This document shows positions 19,547 through 30,864 of a stretch of 64,000 bases of DNA, in pieces. The position numbers were made by a program, and so were the translations under genes. Within the stretch, counting starts at the first letter, position 1. Every line of letters begins with the position of its first letter. Location of the stretch: positions 50,648 through 114,647 of the forward strand of contig NAVB01000358.1 of the NCBI GenBank assembly GCA_002179805.1, read 5' to 3'. The notes under the pieces were generated by a model. It worked only from the letters and a program-made list of their open reading frames with translations, was not told where the DNA came from and did no database searches. Source of the DNA: Acanthamoeba lenticulata. Taxonomy: Eukaryota > Discosea > Longamoebia > Acanthamoebidae.

Positions 19547-22500
19547 TTATTGGGGTGGGCGGTACTGTTGCTGCATGCTGGCGAGACCCTGCATCTGGAC
19601 CAGTTGCTGGAGCTGGGCCAGCAGCGCCTGCGCCTGGGCCTGCGGGTCGCTCGCCTGCTGGCCATAGGGCGGCTGCTGTTGCTGCTGCTGCGGTTGCTGC
19701 TGTGCGTAGGCCGCTTGAGGCGCCGCCGCATACGGATTGTAGGGCGGCTGCTGCGGGACTGCCCCGTATGGCGGCTGCTGCTGTGGCTGGCCGTAGGGCT
19801 GCTGCTGCGGGACTGCTGGCTGGTATTGCTGCTGCTGCTGCGGCTGCTGCTGGCCGCCGTAGGGCGAGTAACCGCCCACGGGCTGCTGCATCTGGGCATA
19901 GGCAGGGCCCTGCCCATAGGCTGCGCCGTATGGCTGCTGTTGCTGCTGCTGCGGTTGGCCATAGGACTGTTGCTGCTGTTGCTGTCCGCCGTCGTAGCGG
20001 TCGCGGTTGTTGTAGCGGTCGTCCCGTCCGCCGCCGTATTGGTCTCGGTCACGGTCACCGTAGCCGCCGCCATAGCCCCCTCGGCCTCCCCCGCCGTAGC
20101 CGCCACGATAATTGCCGCGGCGTTGATAGTCGCCGCCACCGCCATATCGGTCGCCGCCGCCGTATCGGCCGCCGCCGCCCCGGTAGTCGCCTCGGCCCTC
20201 ATAGTCGCCTCGGCCTTGGTCGTAGCCGCCGTTGCCCTCGTAGGAGCGTCGTGGTGGCCGATCAGAGTAACCGCCCTGCTGGTGGTAGCCTCCGCGGCCG
20301 CCGCCAGGGAAGGCGCCGCTCGGATCTGAGGGCGTGCGAGTATGGTGGCCCATCACGCGCCCGACTCCCTCGCGGCTGACGTGCATCTGTCTTCGGTCCA
20401 TGAAGTCCTCCTCGGTCAGCACCGGCTCCGGCATCTTCACGTCTGTGACCACGCAAACACACACATTAGCATTCACGTCGTAGTCAGCGGCGGCGAGGTG
20501 GTTGCCATCAACGAGCATGATGGTGCATACTGGGGAGGAGCTTAGCCGGGAAGACGAAGCCCTCGGGCACGGCCGGGAGGAAGTAGAAGGCGGTGTAGGT
20601 CTGGTTGTTCTTGAGGTCCGGCAGCTGGTTGAGTGGGCTCTGGACGATGCCCCCGATGGGCCGCGAGAACTTCTCCGTGCGGGACAGCGAGCCAGTCACT
20701 CCGCCCGACAGGTCGGCCGGGATCGCCAGCCGCTTGGTCGGGGCCTCGATGGCCTCCTGCTCGCTGCCCTCCGAGGACGCCTTGGCGGCTTCTCCGGTCC
20801 GCAGGAAGGCCACGTCCGAGGAAGAGGAAGACGACGAGGCGGCGGCGGCGTCAGAACCGTCGCTGTCGTAGAGGGCCTTGAAGGTGGACGCCAGCGGGTG
20901 AGTGGCATGGACAAACATGAGGTGGTTGCCCAGCCGGTTGCGCTCGCGCTCCTCGGGGGTGAAGGTGGTCTCGCAGTCCCGCATGGCCTCCTTCAATCGG
21001 GCCTCGTCGATGAAGGGCAGGAGGGCCACGGCTTGCCACGCCCTGTATACGTGCGTGCGTGCGTATGCGTCAGTTGACGCGTTGAATCAAGCAATCAAGT
21101 TCATCGGGAGAGAGGACGGACCAGCGCTTGCCGTTCATGTCGAGCGCAAAGTCCGACGGGTAGAAATCGATGATAGGCGACTGCGGATGGCGCATGAGAA
21201 CCTGGCACTTCTGGGGCAGGCACGTGCCTGACTCGGCGGGCAGCACGCCCATCAGCTGCTCGAACGGCTTGAACGGGCTGCCTGCATATTTCAAATAAAA
21301 ATATAAATATAAATCACGTGTCCCCTCGTTGCCTGGCGACAACGACGAGGCGAAAGGCAAGTTGAACGCACCGAGCTCGTGCTTGGGGGACTCGTCGTCG
21401 ATGAGGCCCATGTCTTCGGCAAACGGCGCGTAGTGGTAGGGATAGAACCAGGCCCACGACGAGCAGCCCTGCATGATCACGACCAATTGTGACGATGATT
21501 AACGTGATGATCAGACCAAGAAAAAGAAGAAGAAGAAGAAGACGACGACGATAATGGGGAGGGAGGACATACCTGGTAGTAGTAACGCAACACCCAGACG
21601 AGGCCCTCCGTGTACTCCATAGCCACCTTCTTGATGAATTCCTTGTCGTCGAGGTCCACTCCAAACTTGAGCCTGCCGAGGATTGACGTCGTGGGTGTTA
21701 GTAAAGGTTTTTTTTGTGCCACCAAAGAACGAAAAGCGAAGATGAAAGAGCGAAAGAGGGGAGGGCAAGAAGTACTTGTAATAGCGCTCCTTCCAGCCGG
21801 GGTCGCCGAGTCGCACGTTGTCGGGGATCTCGGGTTCCTCTTCGTCGGGGTCACGCGGCTTGCCCTGCGCCGCGATGGCAGTCTTGTAGGCAGCGCTGGC
21901 GGACTGGATCTCGGCCGGAGCCTCCTTTACGGGCGCGGGAGCCGGTGTCGTCTCATCGCTGCCAAAGAGCTGCTGCTTGAGGGCAGCCGCAGCGGCCAAG
22001 TTGGAAGGAGTGATCAGTTCCTCGCGCCCAGACTGCTCAACCTTGGCCTTGGACGGCGAGTCCTCCTTTAGAATAAAAAATAAAAAGAACTTTTGTGAGA
22101 ACTCAACTCAAAATCACTAAAACTACTAAAATGAAGTCGGGAAGCGCTCGCGCACTTCAAACTTCTTGTGACGCTTGTTGTCCTGCTGGCCCTCGCCGGT
22201 GGACTTGGCAACGAAGTCGTCGAGGACGTTACGCTGTCGCTTTCTTCGCTCGCGCGCCTGTCGGCGGTGCTCCTTACTTCGCTGTTCATTTTGCCGCCGC
22301 CTCCTGAGAATCGAGTCCTCCATGCTGCCGATCTTCTCCATCAGCACCTTCACTGTTTGCACGCAAGCAAAGAATGTCAAGCATGTGAGACCACAATCGT
22401 TTCCAGGTCAGGGTTGTCCAGTCCGTACCTCGTGGCAGATTGACTTCGCCATCGTGGGTAAGGTAGCCGTCCAACGTGGGGAGGATGCTCTTGTAGAGCC

Positions 22501-24058
22501 GGACGAGCGTGTCGATAGCGCCCTCGCGGATCTCGAGCGTCGGCAAATGCGGCAAAAAGTCATTGCCCACGAAGAAGCACATGAACACAAAGTCGTCGAT
22601 GACCCGCTCCATGTCAAACTCGAACCGCAGCATATCCGGCTGTTGGACGATAGACATCAGCGCGCACGAGTCAGCGGGGCCTCTCGTGAGGCAATAAGGA
22701 GAAAGGAAAAAGGCGATCACCTGCGCGGGCTTGAGATCACGAGTGAGGTACTCGCGCAGCACGGAGACGTAGAGGAACTGGAAGGGCTTGCGGATGGCCG
22801 CTTTGGTGTCGGTCTCGTTGTACTTTTCCTTGGGCTTGCCCTGGCAGTCGTTGGCCACGTGGCCTGGTTGTCCGCAGATGAAGCAGTTGGCCTCGTTGGC
22901 CAGGGTCACGATCTCTCGCAGGATGAAGAAGTGGGGCTCGTGCGTGGCCAACGCCAACATGATCAGATCGGCGTCCTGTCCATTATAATTAAAGGTTGTG
23001 TCCCGTGAGATGATGAACCAACAATGACAATTCGGGACGTGGCGGCTACAAGCGTACCAAGCCATAGAGCACGTGTGATGTGTTGGGGTCGTATTCGGGC
23101 TGGGAGCGCTGATGCCGTATGTACTCCATGATCTTGTGCTCGCCCTCGCCCGGCACGCTGGCGTCCGAGAGGATCACCTTTACCTGAAGACAAAATAATA
23201 ATAATAATAACAAGAATTATACCACACCGTGACAGAGGCGGAGCAGAGAAGAGATGGCTGCCGTACGCCTTTCCAGCCCGGGTCAGTCAGCATGCGCTCG
23301 TGGATGTAGTACTGAAGCGACTGTGCCACCTTGGCCATGAAGGGCGTGCCAGGCGTGATAGTGTTCGAGTCAAACTGGGAAAGGGAAGAAAAAAAGGAGT
23401 GAGTGCGTCAAGCGATGACGAGGAAGGTGAAGGGTTCTTCTCGAAACGCACGTGAGGCTTGTCCTCCTTTGGAGGGACCTCCTTGCCCATGCTGATCATC
23501 TCCTGGATGATTTGAGCTTCCTTTTCGGCCTTTTCCTTGCTCTCTTTGATAGCTTTGAAACGACGAGAGCGCTGCTGATTCATCTTTGCGCGAGGTGCCA
23601 CTCCATCTTTGTTTCGTATCGCGTGGGCCTACGTAAGTGAATGGACAATAACGGATCAACAAACGGGGTGTAGTACCAATGGCCATGAATAGGACCTTGC
23701 GTGGCCGCACCATCGCAAAAAGGCGGTCGATGTACTCAAAGATGGCTACCATCATCTCTTCCTCATTTGCAGGCGCAGGCTGCAGTGCAAAAACCACAGA
23801 AAAAGCTGCATCAGTCTACGTGCGCGCTTCAAGAAGCTTGCGCTTTTGATACAGTACTTTGTCTTCAGGATGAGCGCAAGGATGAATGATGCCATTCATA
23901 TCGAGGTAGAGATTATCGAACTCACGCCCATTAGGATTGGGTTCGCTTGTGTCTGTAGGGACTTCTACACCTTCTACCTCCTCGAATTTCTCAATGACAT
24001 CGACGATGATTTTTGGGTACTTCTTCGCCAGCCAGCGGAAGAAGGCAGGAACTCCCAT
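19547..24058 (-). CDS. XRN2: 5'-3' exoribonuclease XRN2/Rat1 with CCHC knuckle and RGG/Q-rich tail
   Basis: A gene of about 14 exons beginning [16 protein letters not shown], the invariant XRN N-terminus. Catalytic acidic motifs are visible: [37 protein letters not shown] and [14 protein letters not shown], as well as [18 protein letters not shown] zinc knuckle ([14 protein letters not shown]) sits in the second conserved region, as in plant and protist XRN2/3/4-type enzymes. C-terminal exons contain [24 protein letters not shown] and [15 protein letters not shown], conserved in nuclear Rat1/XRN2. The final exon (about 19547-20440) encodes RGG/GYG repeats and then a Gln/Pro/Tyr-rich tail. The enzyme degrades 5'-monophosphate RNA and is known from the family to act in Pol II termination and rRNA processing. 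Introns are short; one holds a GAA/GAC repeat. Confidence 0.9.
19560..20015 (-). repeat. Gln-rich codon repeat in XRN2 tail
   Basis: Clusters of CAG/CAA (CTG/TTG on the plus strand) encode runs of up to about five Gln mixed with PYG units in the XRN2 C-terminus. Such tracts are length-variable in many genomes. Together with the adjacent RGG block they predict a disordered, RNA-binding or condensate-forming tail. Confidence 0.7.
21524..21551. repeat. GAA/GAC trinucleotide microsatellite in XRN2 intron
   Basis: A run of AGA/AGAAGA units grading into GACGAC lies within an intron of the XRN2 gene. It is a simple repeat with no coding role in the model used here. Confidence 0.7.
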
Positions 24059-24336
24059 AGCGAAGGAAACAAGGGAAAGGTTGTAGTGATTGAGAGCGAC
24101 GAGAGCCGAGGCCTCTCGATGTGTGCAAGGGAAGAACTAACGCTGTAACGTTCCGCTAGTGCTTAAGTCCGCAAAAAAACAAGAAAAAGTCAGTAATGTG
24201 AAGGAAAAGAGCAAAGAAAAACATCATTTTTGTTGGGCGCCTTTTCCCGACTTGTTCTGATGCACACACATAAAGCGAAGGACAGCAGCCTTGGCTTTCT
24301 AGTCAACCAACAACCAATCAATCACACACATCCACA

Positions 24337-25083
24337 ATGACGAGCGCGTGGCCCACCATCACCATCAGCTTCGATGCGCACGACCCGCATCAGCCCCGGC
24401 AGGTTCGACGATTGCCCTCCTTCCATTCCCGCTCGCGCGTTCCTTGCAAGATGATGCACCGAGTTGGGCGCCCTGTCGGCACACGATCTACCAAGAAGCT
24501 GCAGCGGACACCAACAGCCAGCACCCAGCACAAGAAGAGCAACAAACTACACGACAAGGCACAAAGGATACGTAAGTATCAGAGGTCGCGGGAGCTCCAC
24601 ACCACTCTCCCTCTAGATCTTGACCCCTTCTTTGTTGATCAGCAGATTAGCCGTCCGAGCACGCCTCGTTATCGGCTGGGCTGGTTTCTCGACCGTCCTG
24701 CTGCGCTCAACAGCGCCTCTTGTGTTGCCGCCGAGGGCCAAGCGCCAACGCTCATGCAACTCGAGCACGAGTTTGGCATTAATCCTTACGGCTCCAACCA
24801 GGGTTCGCCTCGCTTGCTCCCCTTTACCAGCGCTTTGGAGGACGCAGGGTCATTGTGACCGCGAGAAGACCCAACGAGCCCACTGGACGCGGGAAGATCA
24901 AGATGCTCTATCTCTCTGGACGGACTGGGACAGTGCGTCGCTGTCCTCTCCAGCGAGTCTATCTCTCTTTCACCGCCTCCCGCCCCAGGCGAGCTTGTAC
25001 ATATTACTCTCCTTATGTTTTGGGCCTTTTTGTTTAATGAAACCATGAAGGTGTGCCTTGATGTACAGCTGCACCCTCATTGA
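24337..25083 (+). CDS. hypothetical protein, spliced orphan
   Basis: No family recognised. A model can be assembled from ATG 24337 (MTSAWPTITISFDAHDPHQP) through a basic segment (GTRSTKKLQRTPTASTQHKK) to an exon from 24618 reading HLDPFFVDQQISRPSTPRYR and then APTLMQLEHEFGINPYGSNQ. It continues after an intron at about 24801-24828 with TREDQDALSLWTDWDS. The end is uncertain: without a further intron the stop is at 25048; with an intron at about 24931-24987 the protein ends at 25083. AT-rich AATAAATAAATAA follows near 25131. The protein would be 190-210 residues, basic in the N-terminal half. It is divergent from XRN2 across a 278-base spacer. Confidence 0.42.
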
Positions 25084-25246
25084 TTCCTCCTTGTCGCGTG
25101 TGCGTGTTGTAGTCTTCTTGTACGTGTGGGAATAAATAAATAATCATCGACGTCTGTTGGAGCGGCCATCGCAAGCAGATGAAATGGTGCGGAGTCTTCA
25201 TCATCGTCGTTGTAGGGGTAGTAGTTGTTGTTCAGGTCCATCTCCA

Positions 25247-28200
25247 TCATGCGGGGCTTTCGCTAGAGGTCGTGGTCGTAGTGGCTGTAGTGGCCGCCTC
25301 ATCCACCTCGGCCGGCGCGCCGCCACTACCGCACGATGCCGTCGAGCGTATCTCGCGGTGGAGAAGCTCGCGCCAGAACAGGCTGGCCTGGCCCACGCTG
25401 CGCTTGCGCGCGTGCGCCTTGACCAGGCGCTGCTCACCGTTGCTGTTGGCGCTGCCGCCGGGATAGCTGCTGCCGAGGTCGCTGGCCTGCCGGAAGAAAC
25501 TCCTGACGCCCCGCACTTTCGTTTGCCGGGAGTCGGGCGACGCGGGCGTCACGAGGGAGCCCGAGAGTGGCGGTGAGGACGAAGCTGGCGAGGACGAGGC
25601 CGACGAAGGAGGTGATGAAGATGGGGAGTTCGTTGAGCAAGGTGAAGGAGAAGGAGGGCTTCCGCCGATTCGGGATGATGAAGATTGCGAGGTGAAGAAG
25701 GGCCGTCGCCATCGGGGCACGGATTCCTTGTCCGCCTTGGCGACGCCCTTGGGCTTGATGAGCAGCACGCTGCTGCTGGCTTCTACATTGTCGGCCCCGA
25801 CGCTGCTACCGCCGCCAGCAGCTGCGGTCTGCTCGGCGAGCTCCCGCAGCTCGCTGTGCATGCGCTCACGCATCTGGCGGGCGCGCATCTTCTTCTCGCC
25901 CTCGCGCCGGTCCTCCAACTCCTTGAGCAGGGTGTCCTTAAACTGCTTGACCATGGCCTGCTGCTTGCGTTCGCGGCCCTTGGCCTTGAGCTCTTGGTGC
26001 AGCTTCTCGCGTGCCGGATCCGGCGCCAACGCGTCGTCCTGGCCGTCCATCACCGGCACGCCGTTACTGCTGGCGGCCTGCACACGATGGTCTGTCGTTG
26101 TCGTTGTTGTAGTCACGGTGGCGGTGGTGACCACGGTCGACCCTGCACGCGCACGGTTGCTGGGCGAGATGAGGCTGCCTGACCCCGAAGATGAGGTGAC
26201 GATGGCGCTGCCGCCTATAGTGTCGATCTTGGCCACACGGCGCGGGTGGACGTCGAATTTGCTCGACTTGGGCTCGGAGGCCGAGGCCGAGCTGCTGTTG
26301 TTGTCGATAGCGTTCTCCTCTCGCAGGCCAGCGAGCGAGGATGAAGCAACATGACCGCCTGTCCCTCGCCGCCCACGCACGGACGAAGGCGATGACGACG
26401 AAGTCTGCGATGTCGAAGACGAAGCCGCTGTGGAGGTCGAGGAGAATGAAGAGGATGATGAAGAGACCGTGAAGGCGGAAGATGATGACGGTGATGGATC
26501 TTTGACCGCGTAGAACTGATCGGAGAAGGAATGCTGGTCGATGGTGTCCATAGAGCCGTCAAGAAAGATCTTGGCGTAGGTGGTCGACAAGCGCAGGGAC
26601 GAGCGCTTCCGCGCGGTCCGCGTTTTGCGCGCCGTAGCCGCGGCCGCCGCGCTGTCGCCCTTCAGGCCCGCCGTGCTTCGCTTCGAAGAAGATGACTTGC
26701 CCGTCGCGGCCGCCGTAACAGCATCGGTCTCCTTGTCTCGCTTGGCCTGTTTGCCTCTTCGCTTCTTCAGCTTCTTGTCGTCGAGGCCGCTGGCCTTGTC
26801 CTTCTTGCCCTTGTTTGACACCTTGATCCGCCTCTTGGGCGTCAAACCGCCGCCGCTGCCGCCTTCAATAGTGCTGCCGCTGGGCGAGGTGATTGGCGAT
26901 GTCGTTTCGTAGCCGCCTGCGTCATCATCGTCCTCGTCATGCTCATTTCTGTCCTCATTGTCATCGTTGTCGGCTTCATCGTTGTCTGAGGTGTCCTCCG
27001 TGACGTCCTCACCGTCCTCACTCCGCGTGCTGGCCTCGCTGCAGACCTCACTAAAGTCGGCCGTGTGGCTCATGTCGTCGGACCCACTGGCGTCGGGGTC
27101 ACCGTCGACAGCAAAGTAGGCGTCAAAGTCCTCGATCGACTCGGCTGTCTCCGAGCCTGTGCCGTCGGTAGTCGTGCCGTCCTCGCCCGTGGAGTCCTCG
27201 CTCGCTCGGTCGCGCTGGTCGTCTTCGCTGTAGTCCCCGCGCCGCAGCAAGCTCTCAAAATCGAGGGCGCTTCCGCCCCACCGCGACAGCCAGCCATGCT
27301 TGGGCTTGACCCGCGCCGACCCAGGCGCCTTTGACCGCGAAGGCTTGTACAAGTTGACCATGCGCCCGTGGCCGCCCGGCTTGCCCGCCGACGACCGCTG
27401 CGATGACGACGACAAAAGCTTGGAACCGCCCTTGTGGTTGCTGTTGCTGTGGTTCCGGCCGGGGCTGCTCTCGATGGCCTCGAGGATGGCGCTCGGGGGC
27501 AACGTGTCGGACTCGGCCGCCGCGTCAGACTTGGACCGCGTGCGCGGCGTCACGGCCTGCGGCTCGGGCTCGCGCACCAGCCCCGCCGATTTCCTGTTGC
27601 GTGGAGAATTGAACGCTGCAGCATTCGAGGTCGGGTAGAGCGTGCAGTATCCACCACGAGTGGTTCCGCAACTTGTGGTGAGTCTGCCGGTGGTGTCGCT
27701 ACTGTTGTTGCTGATGCTGCCGTTGACGCCGGCAGGCGTGGAGGCGCTGAGAACTTTATTCACGATGCTCGACTCGGCGCGGTCTGCCGTCGTGGCCAAC
27801 CGTCTGCGAGGCCACGGACAGTATGTGATCGTCAGCCAACCACCACCATCGCAGTTAAAGAGAAAACCAACGTACCGGAAGAGTTCTTCGCGTGGCGTGG
27901 TCTCGCCGACTGACTCGAACTCGTCCGACGAGGCCGACAGCGAGAACTCCGAGTCTGACTTGGAAAAGGGACTGCTGAGCGGACCGTCGCGCGGGCGCGC
28001 GTCCTTCCCGCCCACGCCCGGCGGGCCTGCTGGCTCCGCGCGAAATGAAAATTTGCTGCAGCACGCGACCGGTGGCGTCAGACCGAAGCGCACAATGAAA
28101 GCCAAAGCGAGCGCAAGGGCAGGGGTAACCTGTACCGAAGAATGTCTTCATCCATGGGCCGTACGTTGCGCAGGTAGTTCAGCACGTGATGGTCGATGGG

Positions 28201-30379
28201 GAGGTTGTAGCCGACTTTCTGGTACCGCTGCAGCTCGCGCACTTGGCTGCCGAGCAAGTCTACGCCGGCCGTACACGCGTCGCGCGTGCGTGCGTGTCAG
28301 TTGCCGCCACATGGGGAAGAGGGAAGAGTCAAACAGTCTTACCCATGATCTCAAAGTTGATTTTGCCGGGTGATATGTACTCGCGGTTGCCATCGTAGAT
28401 GAACGTCACGTCCCGTAGTGTCGGCGCTGATGGGGAAGGACAATGTAAGAAAGTGGCGGAAGAAGGAAAATGGACAGAGAGACTTACCAAAGTAGGGGAT
28501 GGCCGGGAAGTCGACCTGACGCATCTCTTCTCGGTAGAGCTTGAAGTTCTGGGAGGGGTTCATGAGCTTATCGAGCTCATCGAACCGCGCCATGTATTGT
28601 GATGGGAGCATCTGTTACGGTTGGCGGAGAACACTCAGCGTCAGAGGTAAGGGCCAACACTACTTTGAAGGAAAGGAGGCATACATTCCAAAGCCCTTTG
28701 AGGCGTTGCACAGAGGCGTTGTTTAGGCCGGACACGATCTCCATCATCGAGTTAAAGTTGTGAAGCGCTCGCAGTTTCTGTTTGTTGGGGTGTTAACAAG
28801 GAGCCCTTTGGCAGCGGAAGGGGAAAGGCAGCAAAACCTGAGCTGACTTGATGAACTTCTTCAAGATATCGACTCGCTGCTTGGGCGTGGGCGCGGTCAC
28901 CACTTCGGTCGCCACCCAGAAGCTCACCTGCGGTCCAAACAGTCAGCCACACAGGAGCGGAGAAAAGCGAGTGGTTGAAGAACCTGGTTGAACCGCTGGG
29001 TGAGAGAAGAGATGTTGGGTGCCAGTGTTTCCCGTTCGGGCTTCTGCCAGTTCATGTGGAACAGCTCCTCCGGTCGCACCTTTTCAAAATGGCCTGCGAC
29101 GGTGTCCGACAACACCAAACACGTGAGTCCTCTTCTTGGCCGCCAGTGGCGAGACGAGGAGAAGAACAGCTGTTACCAAATTCGATGGCCGTGAGGTGGA
29201 TGGCGATTTCGCTTGGCGAGAGGTCCTCTATGTACACGCGAGATCGTTGCGGAGATGATGCGTCTGTTGCAGCAACATGTCCCAGATGACCACAACAGCC
29301 CCAGTGTTACCAACCATCCTATGACGATACAAGAAGGGAAACTGGAATCAAGGACTTACTGGAATTGGACGATGCAACCGATGGGCGGAGGGTGCTCCCA
29401 CGCTGCTTCACAGAGCCTGTCCCGATGCTGAGGATGGGGATACTCTTTATGCCGCTCATTCCCGACTTGCGCGTATTTCCCATGCCTGGTCAAACAAGCA
29501 GTGTGGTGCGTGAGAGAGAGAACAAAAAAGCACGCAAAGGTGGGAAGGGGAAGCGCAGTACTGTTGCCGAGCGTGCGGGTGGGCGACATGAGCGGAGCGC
29601 CATTCGGGTCGTTCAGTGCGTCGGATGAGTGCGGAGAGGCCAGAGTGCTTGGTTTCTATCAATTTGAAAGATAAAGTGAATAAAAACGCTGAAAGGAATA
29701 GTGAGGAAAGGACCAAGAGACCTTGACAAAGGCCAGCTTGAGCTTGTTGGCCTCCTCTCGGGGGAGGTTTTTGTTGATGAATTCGACGAGCTCGTAAAAG
29801 GCTGGCTTGTCCTTAAAGTCCTGGTCGAAGAAATGGTCGACCCAGTAGCGCAAGAAGCGAGCCATGCGCTTGTTAAAGTCGCGGTTATACTCGTGCTCCT
29901 CCTGTGCGTGTTCAGTGTACAGGGTCATCCACATCCTCAACAGCTCCAGTGGCGGGGAAAAGATGCGGCAGGTGCTCAGGAGACTCCATGTCATGTCTGC
30001 CAGCACACCATCGGGAAGCCACCACACCACCACCAGCAATGAGGCAATGCGCGCGTGCGGCTAAGAAGGCAATAGGGAAGCGACAAGCAGCCAAAACATG
30101 AAAAAGGCGGCCTGTACCCTCCTCCCCCGCAGAGACAACCCACTCAAGAAGCTCGCACAAGCTTCCCCCCTTCTGTTGGCTTGTGACTCGCACCCGCTCC
30201 TTGCGCTCTTCCACAAGCTTCTCGACAGCCGAGAGGGCTAGAGCGCGACAAGAGAGGGCGGACGACGTTGTTCAACAGACAGCTCAATTTAAACTCAATT
30301 CGGGAAGTTCCACACGAAGATGGAAAGGGGTACCTTCAGAGTCTCCGGGCAGTGGAGATGCACATGGCCCCTCTTCCAT
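25247..30379 (-). CDS. Ras guanine nucleotide exchange factor with long disordered tail (RasGEF 1)
   Basis: Starts at ATG 30379 (MEEGPCASPLPGDSE), spliced to ALSAVEKLVEERKERVRV. A RasGEF N-terminal (REM) module follows (PLELLRMWMTLYTEHAQEEH, MARFLRYWVDHFFDQDF). The CDC25-type catalytic domain is spread over small exons: IEDLSPSEIAIHLTAIEF, HFEKVRPEELFHMNW, VSFWVATEVV, HNFNSMMEIVSGLNNASVQR, YREEMRQVDFPAIPYFG and VTFIYDGNREYISPGKINFE. It should promote GDP release from a Ras-family GTPase. The last large exons (25247 to about 28105) encode some 900 residues of low-complexity Ser/Asp/Gly/Thr sequence with an acidic stretch, basic KKRRGKQAKRDK, and one charged helical segment (KELEDRREGEKKMRARQMRE). 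This tail may serve localisation or regulation. A second RasGEF lies at 38556-41049. Confidence 0.85.
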
Positions 30380-30864
30380 TTCAAGCAATGGCTGTGTAGA
30401 GGGGGTAGGTGGGCAGACCGTAGTAACCACACCACACCACGGCCCAGCGCAGTCGCGATCACCAAAATGGGGGCTCTACTAATCTCGTTCCAGAGCTAAA
30501 TCTATCGCAGCCGTTCAGCCTTCCCTCCAAGGAGGCCGCGTGTGGTTGAAGAGCGGCAAGGGGGAGGTCTTACGCTTTCGAGACCCACTCCAACACAGGA
30601 GGTAGTAGCCAGGAACCTACCGCGCCGTTATCAGCCACGCAACACGCGCTTGTGGCCATGTACACGCGCAGGCCGGGGCCTTCTCTCTCCAAATCCCATC
30701 TGGGCCTCTCCTTTCGCGCCACTCGTTTTCCTTTCCTCTCGCTGGCCTCTTTCCTTTTGGTTCGTATTGGTTTCCAGTTTTTCTATTTTTAAATATTTGT
30801 GTCTTCCCATTTTTATTAAAAAAAAGTATATAATTTATTCTCTCTTCTAGGCGGGGTTGTTTCT
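30380..30864. promoter_or_regulatory. intergenic region upstream of RasGEF 1
   Basis: About 485 bases between the RasGEF 1 start and the alanyl-tRNA synthetase stop. It should contain the RasGEF 1 promoter and the synthetase 3' UTR; TTTATT at about 30812-30817 (AATAAA on minus) is a candidate poly(A) signal in an AT-rich block at 30775-30845. No protein-like frame was found. Confidence 0.45.

Noticed and set aside
30542..30850. Plus-strand frame upstream of RasGEF 1
   Set aside because: Low-complexity, lacks family features and runs into an AT-rich 3' region of the synthetase gene.
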